Source: Paragemmobacter kunshanensis (GTDB lineage: Bacteria; Pseudomonadota; Alphaproteobacteria; Rhodobacterales; Rhodobacteraceae). From it: a stretch of DNA of 64,000 nucleotides. Position 1 is the stretch's first letter. Every line of letters begins with the position of its first letter. Location: the NCBI RefSeq assembly GCF_011059185.1, contig NZ_JAALFE010000008.1:62001-126000 (forward strand), read 5' to 3'. The notes under the pieces were generated by a model. That model searched no databases and had not been told where the DNA came from. It saw only the letters and a program-made list of their open reading frames with translations. Position numbers and translations under genes: made by a program. Shown piece after piece: positions 56,371 to 64,000 of this stretch.

Positions 56371-57381
56371 GTGGGTTTGATTGGTGCATATCGTCTCAGG
56401 CTGCGCCGGAGAAGTCTGCACGTCCGCGCCGCCCTGAAGCGGCGCGAACTCCTGTCTGTTGTGAACCGCACGGGTGCGATCAGAAGCGACTCGATCATCC
56501 TTCTTTCCACCATGCGGAACGAACGGATCCGCCTGCCCTATTTCCTGCGCTATTACCGCGATCTGGGGGTCAATCACTTCCTGATCGTCGATAACGGATC
56601 CGACGACGGGTCGCGCGACTATCTTCAGAACCAGCCCGACGTATCGCTTTGGTCCACCGACGGAAGTTATCGAAAGTCCCGCTTCGGGATGGACTGGATC
56701 ACCGCGCTGCAGCGCAAGTATTGCCATGGACTCTGGACGCTGGTCGTCGATCCTGACGAATTCCTGGTCTATCCCTTCTGCGAAACCCGGCCCCTGCGGG
56801 CGCTGACGGACTGGCTCGATACATCCGGGGTCCGGTCCTTCTCGGCCATGATCCTGGACATGTATCCCAAGGGGCCGCTGGACACCCAACCCTATCGCGA
56901 AGGCCAGGATCCGTTCGAAATCGCCCAATGGTTCGACAGCGCGAACTACTCGGTCAAGCGCAATCCCGGCAATGGCAACCTCTGGATCCAGGGCGGCCCC
57001 CGCGCGCGCGTCTTCTTCGCGGAAGAACCGAAGCAGGCCCCCGCGCTGAACAAGATCCCGCTGGTCAAATGGAACCGCGCCTATGCCTATCTCAGTTCCA
57101 CGCACATGCTCATGCCGCGTGGCCTGAACCTCGTCTATGACGAATGGGGTGGGGAAAAGGCCTCGGGCTGTCTCTTGCATGCCAAGTTCCTCGATACCTT
57201 CGCCGCCAAGGCGGAAGAGGAGTTGCAGCGCGGCCAGCACTATGCCGACAGCGCCGAATACCGCGCCTATCGCGAAGGGATGAAGGCCCATCCCGATCTT
57301 TGGTGCAAATGGTCGGAACGCTATATCAACTGGCGCCAGCTTGAAATTCTGGGGCTCATGTCCAAGGGGAACTGGGCATGA
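56371..57381 (+). CDS. Family-2-type glycosyltransferase (paralogue 2)
   Basis: 336 residues, clearly homologous to the previous gene. It shares STMRNERIRLPYFLRYYRDL, GVNHFLIVDNGSDDGSRDYL, the catalytic VDPDEFLVYP (VDADE in paralogue 1), MYPKGPLDTQPY and GNLWIQGGPRARVFF. The start is GTG 56371 with GCAGG upstream. A longer frame to 56209 covers an AT-richer spacer that may hold a promoter. The 3' end overlaps the next gene by 4 bp (ATGA). Confidence 0.85.
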   Translation: MGLIGAYRLRLRRRSLHVRAALKRRELLSVVNRTGAIRSDSIILLSTMRNERIRLPYFLRYYRDLGVNHFLIVDNGSDDGSRDYLQNQPDVSLWSTDGSYRKSRFGMDWITALQRKYCHGLWTLVVDPDEFLVYPFCETRPLRALTDWLDTSGVRSFSAMILDMYPKGPLDTQPYREGQDPFEIAQWFDSANYSVKRNPGNGNLWIQGGPRARVFFAEEPKQAPALNKIPLVKWNRAYAYLSSTHMLMPRGLNLVYDEWGGEKASGCLLHAKFLDTFAAKAEEELQRGQHYADSAEYRAYREGMKAHPDLWCKWSERYINWRQLEILGLMSKGNWA

Positions 57382-59096
57382 CGCGGCAGGAACCCAACGG
57401 CACACTCGGCTTTGTCATGCTGTGCCACACGGCGCTGCATCGCGCCGCCGATACCGCGCGCCACTGGGCCGAACGCGGCTGCCCCATCGTCATCCATATC
57501 GACAAGCGCGTCTCGAAATGGAGCGTCGAGAAACTTCAGGCCGATCTTGCCGATCTCGACAATGTCCGCTTCTCGGAACGCTTCGCCTGCGAATGGGGCA
57601 CCTGGGGCATCGTCGCCGCCACCCAGGCCGCGGCCGAGGTTCTGTTGCAGGATTTCCCTTCGGTCCGGCATGTCTATCTCGCCTCCGGCTCCTGCCTGCC
57701 GCTGCGCCCGGTTCGGGAACTGATCGCCTATCTCGACGAACGTCCCCGCACCGATTTCATCGAATCCGTCACCACCGAAGAAGTCGGCTGGACGATTGGC
57801 GGGTTGAACATGGAACGCTTTACCCTGCGTTTCCCGTTTTCCTGGCGCACCCAGCGCTGGCTGTTCGACCGCTATGTGAAACTGCAGCGTCGGCTGGGTT
57901 TCCGGCGCAGCATTCCCAACGGCATCGTGCCCCATCTGGGCAGCCAGTGGTGGTGCCTTACCCGCCAGACCCTGACCGCCATCCTTCAGGGCCCGGAACG
58001 CGCGCTTTATGACCGCTATTTCCGCCGTGTCTGGATCCCGGATGAAAGCTATTTCCAGACGCTGGTCCGCCAGGTTTCCAGCAATGTCGAAAGCCGCTCC
58101 CTGACGCTGTCCAAGTTCGATTTCCAGGGCAAGCCGCACATCTTCTATGACGATCACCTGCAGCTTCTGCGCCGGTCCGATTGCTTTGTGGCGCGCAAGA
58201 TCTGGCCGAATGCCAACAAGCTTTACGCCACCTTCCTTTCGGATGATGCCGAAGGGCAGGCGGGCGGCGAACCCAATCCCGGCAAGATCGACCGGCTGTT
58301 CTCCAAGGCCGTCGAACGCCGCGTGAAAGGCCGCCCCGGCCTTTACATGCAAAGCCGTTTTCCCAACGAACATTGGGAAAACGGCCGCACTGCCGCGCCC
58401 TATTCGGTATTCCAGGGCTTCTCCGACGTGTTCGAGAATTTCGAAGGCTGGCTCGGCAAGGTCACCGGAACCCGCGTTCATGGCCATCTCTTTGCCCCTG
58501 ATCGCGTCGAATTCGCGGGGGGCGAGGCCGTCTTCAACGGCGCGCTCTCCGACAGCGCCGCACTGCGCGATTACAACACGAAATCCTTCCTCGCCAATCT
58601 GATCTGGGCCACCCGCGGCGAACGCCAGTGCTTCCAGTTCGGGCCGGGTGACAATCAGGAACTCAACTGGTTCATGGCGCTGGATTCCAATGCCCAGATC
58701 TCGGTCATTTCCGGCGCCTGGGCGGTGCCCCTGTTCAAGTCGAACCTCAACTTCGCTGATATCCGCCGCGAAGCGGCCCGGTTGCAAAAGATCGAACTCG
58801 AACATCTGTCGATCCTGCGAAACGGGGCATCCAAGGCGCGCATCCGCATCTGGAACCTGGCGGAATTCATCGAGAACCCGATGGAACCGCTGCAAACCAT
58901 CGTGGATGAGATCAGCCCCCGCTCCCTGCGCCGCCTGACCGAGGCGCCGCGCATGACCGATCTCGAAGGGTTCGGTCAGTTCCTGCAGAACCTGCGCAAT
59001 CAGGGCATGCAGCCCGTCCTCATGGGGGATTTCCCCGCCACCTCCGATCTGCGCCCCTCCGAAGCCCGCAGGGGCAGACCCTATCTAGTGAAGTAG
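57378..59096 (+). CDS. Core-2/I-branching-type glycosyltransferase with extra C-terminal domain
   Basis: 572 residues. The N-terminal half (about residues 10-270) resembles the GT14 branching family (LGFVMLCHTALHRAADTARH, IVIHIDKRVS, VYLASGSCLPLRPVRELIAY, GSQWWCLTRQT, VWIPDESYFQTLV). The C-terminal half, from about residue 300 (MQSRFPNEHWENGR, TGTRVHGHLFAPDRVEFAGG, NQELNWFMALDSNAQISVIS), is a domain seen attached to such enzymes in Rhodobacteraceae, which I believe is DUF5927/5928 (not checked). It likely adds a branching sugar to a surface glycan. It ends 4 bp before the sulfotransferase gene. Confidence 0.8.
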   Translation: MTRQEPNGTLGFVMLCHTALHRAADTARHWAERGCPIVIHIDKRVSKWSVEKLQADLADLDNVRFSERFACEWGTWGIVAATQAAAEVLLQDFPSVRHVYLASGSCLPLRPVRELIAYLDERPRTDFIESVTTEEVGWTIGGLNMERFTLRFPFSWRTQRWLFDRYVKLQRRLGFRRSIPNGIVPHLGSQWWCLTRQTLTAILQGPERALYDRYFRRVWIPDESYFQTLVRQVSSNVESRSLTLSKFDFQGKPHIFYDDHLQLLRRSDCFVARKIWPNANKLYATFLSDDAEGQAGGEPNPGKIDRLFSKAVERRVKGRPGLYMQSRFPNEHWENGRTAAPYSVFQGFSDVFENFEGWLGKVTGTRVHGHLFAPDRVEFAGGEAVFNGALSDSAALRDYNTKSFLANLIWATRGERQCFQFGPGDNQELNWFMALDSNAQISVISGAWAVPLFKSNLNFADIRREAARLQKIELEHLSILRNGASKARIRIWNLAEFIENPMEPLQTIVDEISPRSLRRLTEAPRMTDLEGFGQFLQNLRNQGMQPVLMGDFPATSDLRPSEARRGRPYLVK

Positions 59097-59100
59097 TCCA

Positions 59101-60498
59101 GTGACCCGCCCCTTCGACAGTTTCGTGATGTTCGCCGAAATGCGGACAGGTTCCAATTTCCTCGAAGCCAATCTGAACGCCATTCCCGGCATCATCTGCC
59201 ATGGCGAGGTGTTCAATCCGGTCTTCATCGGCAAGAAGGACCAGACAGAGTTTCTGGGCATCACCCTTGCCGAACGCGAGGCAGACCCTGCCCGCCTGCT
59301 GCGCCGCATGCGCGAACGCACGCCGGGCCTGTCGGGCTTTCGCTATTTCCACGACCACGATCCGCGCATCTTCGATCTTGTGCTGGACGATCCGCGCTGC
59401 GCCAAGATCGTGCTGACGCGCAACCCCGTCGAAAGCTATGTCAGCCTCAAGATCGCCAAGGCGACAGGGCAGTGGAAACTGACCAATCCCAAGAACCTCA
59501 AGCAGGCGAAGGCGCGGTTCGAACCGCTGGAATTCGAAGACCATCTCGAGGAACTGCAGCAATTCCAGATCCGCCTTCTGAATGCACTTCAGGCGCGCGG
59601 CCAGACGGCCTTCTATATCGACTATGAAGATATCCCCGATCTGGGCGTGCTGAACGGTCTGGCCGCCTTTCTTGGCGTCGAAGGCCGCCTGCAGGCCATC
59701 GATTCCTCGCTGACGGTGCAGAACCCTGAACCCATAGCCGACAAGTTGATCAATCCGGCAGAGATGGGGAAATCCCTGTCGCGGCTGGATCGTTTCAACC
59801 TGTCGCGCACGCCGAATTTCGAACCCCGCCGCAACGCGGCCATCCCCGGCTATGTCGCGGCGCAGGATGCGCCCCTGCTGTTCATGCCAATCAAGGGCGC
59901 GCCCGTGCAGCCGCTGATCGACTGGCTTTCCACGATCGGCGGGCTGGAACGGGATTTCACGCACAAGACCCTGCGCCAGTGGAAACGCTCGCGCCCCGGC
60001 CATCGCAGCTTTACCGTCCTGCGCCACCCGCTGGACCGCGCCCATCGCGCCTTCTGCGCCCTGGAACAGGGCGGCTTGCAGCCGGAACAGCGCGGCATCC
60101 TTGCGCGCGTGCATGGCGTGAACCTGCCGCGCCCCGGCACGCCCTTCACCGATCCGGCGGAACGCCGGGCGGCCTTTCTGGCCTTCCTGAAATTCCTCAA
60201 GCGCAACCTGTCGGGCCAGACCGGCTTTCGCACCGATGCGGGATGGGCCAGCCAGACCACAACCCTGCAAGGCTTCGCTCAGTTCCAGCCGCCCGATCTG
60301 ATCCTGCGGGAAGAGACGCTCACCGAAGGGCTGGCCTTCCTGTGCAGCGAGATCGGCCTTCCCGCGCCGCAGCTTCTGCCCCTCCGCGATGCCTGCGATG
60401 ACGCGCTGGACGCCATCCGCGATGGCGAACTGGAAGAGGCCGCGCGCGACGCCTATCAGCGCGATTATCTGGGCTTCGGCTTCTATCCGAAACGCTGA
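59101..60498 (+). CDS. NodH-type sulfotransferase with two sulfotransferase-like halves
   Basis: 465 residues. The N-terminal half has a PAPS 5'-phosphosulfate loop-like segment (VMFAEMRTGSNFLEANLN, residues 9-26) and a 3'-phosphate motif (KIVLTRNPVESYVSLKIA, about 102-119). The second half repeats the pattern (LLFMPIKGAPVQPLIDWLS at about 260, SFTVLRHPLDRAHRAFC at about 303). In the second half the loop is more divergent. The protein would sulfate a glycan or other cell-surface molecule. The start is GTG 59101. It ends 5 bp before the converging ptsN gene. Confidence 0.8.
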   Translation: MTRPFDSFVMFAEMRTGSNFLEANLNAIPGIICHGEVFNPVFIGKKDQTEFLGITLAEREADPARLLRRMRERTPGLSGFRYFHDHDPRIFDLVLDDPRCAKIVLTRNPVESYVSLKIAKATGQWKLTNPKNLKQAKARFEPLEFEDHLEELQQFQIRLLNALQARGQTAFYIDYEDIPDLGVLNGLAAFLGVEGRLQAIDSSLTVQNPEPIADKLINPAEMGKSLSRLDRFNLSRTPNFEPRRNAAIPGYVAAQDAPLLFMPIKGAPVQPLIDWLSTIGGLERDFTHKTLRQWKRSRPGHRSFTVLRHPLDRAHRAFCALEQGGLQPEQRGILARVHGVNLPRPGTPFTDPAERRAAFLAFLKFLKRNLSGQTGFRTDAGWASQTTTLQGFAQFQPPDLILREETLTEGLAFLCSEIGLPAPQLLPLRDACDDALDAIRDGELEEAARDAYQRDYLGFGFYPKR

Positions 60499-60503
60499 CG
60501 CCG

Positions 60504-60968
60504 TCAGGCCGCCTGCGAGGCCCGCGCCTCCGTCAGGATCGCATGGATCTTGGCCGGGTCGCTGTTGGCCCGCAGCTTCGACACCACCGCCTGATCGCGC
60601 ATCGTCCGGCTCACCAGCGCCAGCGCCTTCAGGTGATCCACGCCCGAATCCTTGGGCGCGAACAGCGCAAAGACAAGGTCCACCGGCTGCCGGTCGACGC
60701 TGTCATAATCCAGCGGCTTCTCCAGCCGGATGAAGATGCCCCGGATCTGGGTCAGGTCTTCAAGGCGGGCATGGGGCAGGGCGATGCCATGCCCCACGCC
60801 TGTCGGTCCAAGACTCTCGCGTTCCTGCAGGCCATCAATCGTCTGGGCAGCACTCATGCCATAGGCCTGCGCGGCAAGCTCTCCCAGTTCCTGGAAAAGC
60901 CGCTTCTTGCTCGTCAGCTGCCCGATGACGCGAACGGCCCCGGGGATCAATAGTTTGGAGAGGTCCAT
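60504..60968 (-). CDS. ptsN: Nitrogen-PTS enzyme IIA
   Basis: 154 residues. PTS EIIA fold with the phosphorylation histidine in GVGHGIALPHARLEDL. Also typical are KKRLFQELGELAAQAYG, QERESLGPTGVGHG and VFALFAPKDSGVDHLKALAL. It is a signalling phosphoprotein linking carbon/nitrogen and potassium status, and here sits downstream of hpf, as in the rpoN locus of many proteobacteria. ATG 60968 was taken; the longer frame has no family support. Confidence 0.93.
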   Translation of the reverse strand: MDLSKLLIPGAVRVIGQLTSKKRLFQELGELAAQAYGMSAAQTIDGLQERESLGPTGVGHGIALPHARLEDLTQIRGIFIRLEKPLDYDSVDRQPVDLVFALFAPKDSGVDHLKALALVSRTMRDQAVVSKLRANSDPAKIHAILTEARASQAA

Positions 60969-61005
60969 GAACTTTCGTTGGTCCTGTGCCCGGCCCGTGC
61001 GGGCG

Positions 61006-61584
61006 TCATTTGCTGTTGCGCGGGTCGATCCAGCCGATGTTCCCGTCTTCGCGACGGTACACGACATTCACGCCGCCATGTCCTTCATTGCGGAACACAA
61101 GCATCTTCTGACCACCCAGCTCCAGCTGCATCACGGCTTCGCCGACGGTGATCGAAGGAATCTTCGTCTCCATCTCGGCAATCACGATGGGCTGCGGCAG
61201 GTCCGAGTGGTCATCATCCTCGGGCTCCTCAGTTGGCGCGAGGATATATGACGACCCTTCGGCGAATTCAACAGGGGCCGTCCGGGCGCTGTGGTGGTTG
61301 CGCAGCCGCCGCTTGTAGCGGCGCAGCTGCTTGTCCATCTTCTCGCGGCAGGATTCGAAGGCGGCATAGATCTCGTTCGCATGGCCCTTTGCCTGGGCCG
61401 ACAAGCCGGTTGAAAGATGGATCGTCGCTTCGCAGACATGTTCATGCGCGGCACGGGAAAAGATCACGACGGCATCAGTGGGGCGCTGGGCATATTTCTC
61501 GACGACTTCGCCAAGCTCGGCCTTCACATGGGTCTGAAGCGCTTCCCCGATGTCGATCTGTTTCCCGCTGATCTGATAACGCAT
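61006..61584 (-). CDS. hpf: Ribosome hibernation promoting factor, long form
   Basis: 192 residues. The N-terminal HPF/RaiA domain (MRYQISGKQIDIGEALQTHV, HVCEATIHLSTGLSAQAKGH, DKQLRRYKRRLRNHH) is joined by an acidic linker to a C-terminal dimerisation domain (MQLELGGQKMLVFRNEGHGG, VNVVYRREDGNIGWIDP). The long form pairs ribosomes into inactive dimers in stationary phase. rpoN, often found just upstream, is absent; a 241-bp spacer precedes the gene. Confidence 0.94.
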   Translation of the reverse strand: MRYQISGKQIDIGEALQTHVKAELGEVVEKYAQRPTDAVVIFSRAAHEHVCEATIHLSTGLSAQAKGHANEIYAAFESCREKMDKQLRRYKRRLRNHHSARTAPVEFAEGSSYILAPTEEPEDDDHSDLPQPIVIAEMETKIPSITVGEAVMQLELGGQKMLVFRNEGHGGVNVVYRREDGNIGWIDPRNSK

Positions 61585-61754
61585 GATGCTTCCTCCGCGT
61601 GAATGCGATCCAGCCGCCCGGCCGTTCCGAACGGGCGGATCCTCGTTAAACTGAGTTGGGATTGAAGGTGCGATCCATCAAGAGAGCCAACCGTCAAAGC
61701 GGCGGTGTCGGCAGATCCGGACATGGCGAATAGCGCACGCATCACGGGTATTTG

Positions 61755-61779
61755 GCATCCGCCACGGCCATCTTGTCAA
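61755..61779 (-). promoter_or_regulatory. Possible promoter of hpf-ptsN
   Basis: TTGACA reads leftward at 61779-61774 in the hpf upstream spacer. The best -10 candidate (CAAATA) is at a long spacing of 19 bp, so the assignment is weak. The spacer (61585-61825) has no gene. Confidence 0.3.
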
Positions 61780-61825
61780 CCGAGTCGTAGGGATGGGTTC
61801 CCGACCCGCCCGCAAGGGGCAGGTC

Positions 61826-62587
61826 TCAGCCGATGCGGAAATTCTGGCCCAGATAGACGCGCCGCACCGTTTCGTCGCGCACCACCTCATCGGTGGTTCC
61901 GCTCATCAGCACCTTGCCGTCATGCAGGATATAGGCGCGGTCCACGATCTCCAGCGTCTCGCGGACATTGTGGTCGGTGATCAGCACGCCGATGCCGCGC
62001 GATTTCAGATCCTGCACCAGATGCCGGATTTCGCCCACGGCGATGGGATCCACCCCCGCGAAAGGTTCGTCCAGAAGCAGATATTTCGGATCCGCCGCCA
62101 GACAGCGCGCAATCTCCACCCGCCGCCGTTCCCCGCCCGAAAGCGCCAGCGCCGGCGCGCGCCGCAGATGGGTGATGGAGAATTCCGACAGCAACTCCTC
62201 CAGCCGCTCGCGCCGCTTGTGGCGGTCGGAATGGGTGATCTCCAGCACGGCAAGGATGTTGTCCTCCACCGACAGGCCGCGAAAGATCGAAACTTCCTGG
62301 GGCAGATAGCCGATGCCCAGCCGCGCGCGGCGATACATGGGCAGCAGCGTCACATCGCGCCCGTCGATCAGCACCTCGCCGCCTTCGGGCGTCACCAGCC
62401 CGGCGATGGCATAAAAGCAGGTCGTCTTGCCCGATCCGTTCGGCCCCAGCAGCGCGACAACCTCGCCGCGGTTCAGATGCATCGAAACATCCCGGATCAC
62501 CGGCCGCCGACGATAGCTCTTGCGCAGGCTCCGAATGGCAAGCCCCGCGGAACCCGCGGTCACCGTCAGATCCGGACCGCCCTTCAA
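61826..62587 (-). CDS. lptB: Lipopolysaccharide export ATPase LptB
   Basis: 253 residues, the cytoplasmic ATPase that drives lipopolysaccharide extraction with LptFG-C. Walker A LLGPNGSGKTTCFYAIAGL, LPQEVSIFRGLSVEDNILAV, signature ALSGGERRRVEIARCLA, Walker B LLLDEPFAGVDPIAVGEIRH and ITDHNVRETLEIVDRAYIL. The start is TTG 62587, overlapping the lptA stop; the motif core is unaffected by start choice. Third gene of lptC-lptA-lptB. Confidence 0.95.
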   Translation of the reverse strand: MKGGPDLTVTAGSAGLAIRSLRKSYRRRPVIRDVSMHLNRGEVVALLGPNGSGKTTCFYAIAGLVTPEGGEVLIDGRDVTLLPMYRRARLGIGYLPQEVSIFRGLSVEDNILAVLEITHSDRHKRRERLEELLSEFSITHLRRAPALALSGGERRRVEIARCLAADPKYLLLDEPFAGVDPIAVGEIRHLVQDLKSRGIGVLITDHNVRETLEIVDRAYILHDGKVLMSGTTDEVVRDETVRRVYLGQNFRIG

Positions 62588-63084
62588 GGATTGGCCTTTC
62601 CCGGCACGAAGACGGTCTGCACCCGTCCCTCCATGCTGCCCGTTCCGGCATCCAGGTCATAGACAAGCCGGTTGCCCGATATCGTCGTCTGCCCCTGCGT
62701 CAGCAGCACGTCGCCCGTCATCACCACTTCGCCCGATGCGATGGTATAGACCGCCGCATCCGCTTCGGCGGCATCGGTCGGGCTGGCAAACATCACGCGA
62801 CCATCCAGGAAAACCCGGGAAACGCCGGTTCCATCGGGCAGATACTCGATCCGGGCCGTTCCGGCCGAAATCGTCATCTCGCCCTGCGTGACCTTCACAT
62901 TCCCTGCGAATGTGGCCTGTCCGCTGCCCTGATCCACGCTCAGGCTGTCCGAAGTCACCTCGACCGGCAGCGATGTATCCTGACGCAGGCCCTTCAATTC
63001 GATGCTGGTCTGCGCCACGACAGGCAGTCCCGCGATCGGCACCAGCGCCAAAGTCAGAAAAAGGGCGCGCAAGGCCGCGGGCAT
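62584..63084 (-). CDS. lptA: Lipopolysaccharide transport periplasmic protein LptA
   Basis: 166 residues. Signal peptide (PAALRALFLTLALVPIAG) and a repeated beta-jellyroll body (VTSDSLSVDQGSGQATFAGN, TARIEYLPDGTGVSRVFLDG, VVMTGDVLLTQGQTTISGNR) that bridges inner and outer membranes. ATG 63084 with GAGGATCCC upstream is preferred over an ATG 9 codons earlier (63111) that overlaps lptC. It overlaps lptB at the 3' end. Confidence 0.9.
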   Translation of the reverse strand: MPAALRALFLTLALVPIAGLPVVAQTSIELKGLRQDTSLPVEVTSDSLSVDQGSGQATFAGNVKVTQGEMTISAGTARIEYLPDGTGVSRVFLDGRVMFASPTDAAEADAAVYTIASGEVVMTGDVLLTQGQTTISGNRLVYDLDAGTGSMEGRVQTVFVPGKANP

Positions 63085-63107
63085 GGGATCCTCTGATTGA
63101 TCAAAAT

Positions 63108-63722
63108 TCACTCTGCCGGTTGATATACCAGCTTCACCGCCCCGTTGAAAACCAGAAGATAAGATTGATTGCCATCCCCGGCCTGCGTCAGCCGCATGGA
63201 TTGGGCGGTAATGCGCCCCGCCGGCCCTTCCGAGGTGACAGGCACGTCCGACCGGATATCCGTCACGTCAAGACGCGCGGTCATCGCCTCGGATGCCACG
63301 CTGTAGCCCGTTGCATGATCCAGCCGCACATGGCCGCTGAAGGCGATCTCCTTGCCCGAAGGATCCATCCGCGCCGTCTCGGCCACCAGCGCCGTGCTTT
63401 CCCCATCGGGCGTGGTCAGGCGGGCGCGCACGCCCGTGGCATTCGCGCCGCCCCCGTCTTCCCCGCCCGGTCGCGCTTCGTCCGCCGTCACCTCCAGCGC
63501 GGCGCCGTCGCGCGTCGTTCCGGCATAGGTGGGGGCCGTGATGCGCGGCTCGCGCAGGCGGGCTTCCACATCGACATCGGCATAGGGCAGGGCGTCTTCG
63601 GGATTGATCCGGTTCGACACAAGAAACAGCGTCGACAGAATCGCAAGCGCCGCCAGCGGCAGCAGCACCTTCAGCGCCGCCACCAGCCGCGACCAGCCAT
63701 CAAGCGCGGCCCGCCGCGCCAT
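63108..63722 (-). CDS. lptC: LPS export ABC transporter periplasmic protein LptC
   Basis: 204 residues. A single N-terminal membrane anchor (LKVLLPLAALAILSTLFLVS) precedes a beta-jellyroll periplasmic domain (ARMDPSGKEIAFSGHVRLDH, SVASEAMTARLDVTDIRSDV). Sequence conservation is low in this family, so context with lptA-lptB carries part of the call. Its ATG overlaps the upstream isomerase stop by one base (TGATG). Confidence 0.88.
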   Translation of the reverse strand: MARRAALDGWSRLVAALKVLLPLAALAILSTLFLVSNRINPEDALPYADVDVEARLREPRITAPTYAGTTRDGAALEVTADEARPGGEDGGGANATGVRARLTTPDGESTALVAETARMDPSGKEIAFSGHVRLDHATGYSVASEAMTARLDVTDIRSDVPVTSEGPAGRITAQSMRLTQAGDGNQSYLLVFNGAVKLVYQPAE

Positions 63723-64000
63723 CAGGCAATCCCGGCGCGCAGGCAGTCATGGATATGCAAAAGCCCCGTCACGCTCTGGCTTCCTTCCGGATCGACCACG
63801 AACAGGCAGGTGATCTTCCTGTCATTCATGATCCGCACCGCCTTTTCCGCCAGCGCCTCGGGCCCGATCGTCCGGGGCGCCGCCGTCATCACATCCCCCG
63901 CCGACAGGTCCAGCAGGCCCGCCATGTGGCGGCGCAGGTCGCCATCGGTGATGATGCCCTGAAGGTATCCTTCCGCATCCGTGACGCCAACCACGCCAAA
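63722..64000 (-). CDS. kdsD: KpsF/GutQ (arabinose 5-phosphate isomerase) family protein, C-terminal part
   Basis: Only the last 92 codons lie in the window; the gene continues to the right. They form CBS-pair sequence (VVGVTDAEGYLQGIITDGDL, RRHMAGLLDLSAGDVMTAAP, AVRIMNDRKITCLFVVDPEG, LLHIHDCLRAGIA), the typical C-terminus of D-arabinose 5-phosphate isomerase, which starts Kdo synthesis. Neighbouring lptC-lptA-lptB support this. The isomerase domain itself is not visible. Confidence 0.82.
   Translation of the reverse strand, partial: FGVVGVTDAEGYLQGIITDGDLRRHMAGLLDLSAGDVMTAAPRTIGPEALAEKAVRIMNDRKITCLFVVDPEGSQSVTGLLHIHDCLRAGIA

Overview
The window is GC-rich chromosomal DNA of an alphaproteobacterium, most likely a member of the Rhodobacteraceae (Rhodobacter/Gemmobacter/Tabrizicola-like). 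Reasons: strong G/C third positions; the block ubiB-ubiE / mutM-enoyl-CoA hydratase-rpsT-dnaA; a divergent prsA | secA pair; a VPLPA-CTERM-type secreted protein; a Hint/RTX secreted protein; alphaproteobacterial flagellar proteins; and NodH-type sulfotransferase and branching-type glycosyltransferase genes. No rRNA, tRNA, CRISPR array, insertion sequence or prophage was seen. The assignment rests on reading translated sequences, not on a database search.

Layout. 1-6.9 kb: D-xylose catabolism, with a divergent ROK repressor (cut by the window edge) facing xylF-xylH-xylG-xylB-xylA. 7.0-9.6 kb: a large secreted RTX/Hint protein on the minus strand. 10-11 kb: an aldo/keto reductase. 11.1-17.2 kb: a flagellar block (motB, flgE, a flagellin stub, a FlgN-like gene, flgJ-like, fliK, flgD). 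Here flgE and a flagellin gene are fused tail to tail, and both have lost their 3' ends. 17.2-24.6 kb: a small kinase, ubiB, ubiE, mutM (carrying an in-frame palindromic insertion), enoyl-CoA hydratase, rpsT and dnaA. 24.7-30.2 kb: accessory genes: the VPLPA protein, two orphan sugar/glycerol-type ABC permeases, a ribbon-helix-helix protein, and a VOC / Tat-protein / GMC-oxidoreductase operon. 30.4-46.2 kb: housekeeping: ubiG, pip, rimP-nusA-ylxR-infB, a 51-codon gene, mutT-argJ, prsA, secA and two exported proteins. 46.2-51 kb: radC, dnaJ, dnaK, alkB. 51-60.5 kb: a surface-glycan region: ABC-2 permease, cysQ, small exported protein, kdsB, galU, two paralogous family-2 glycosyltransferases, a branching-type glycosyltransferase and a two-half sulfotransferase. 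60.5-64 kb: ptsN, hpf, lptB, lptA, lptC and the end of a kdsD-like isomerase gene, all on the minus strand.

How the genes work together. The xyl genes form a complete uptake and entry pathway: binding protein, permease, ATPase, isomerase, kinase. rimP-nusA-infB couples ribosome maturation, transcription elongation and translation initiation, and has a leader with a terminator-like hairpin. dnaK-dnaJ has a good heat-shock-type promoter. The 51-60.5 kb region suggests production of a sulfated, Kdo-containing surface glycan: KdsB activates Kdo, GalU makes UDP-glucose, three glycosyltransferases and a PAPS-type sulfotransferase decorate, CysQ clears the PAP by-product, and a KpsM-like permease may export.

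The most unusual sites are the flgE/flagellin convergent fusion at about 13319-13330, the palindromic insertion inside mutM, the glycan/sulfation cluster, the rimP-operon leader, and the pair of exported proteins after secA. I found no clear case of a wholly new defence, mobile or biosynthetic system.
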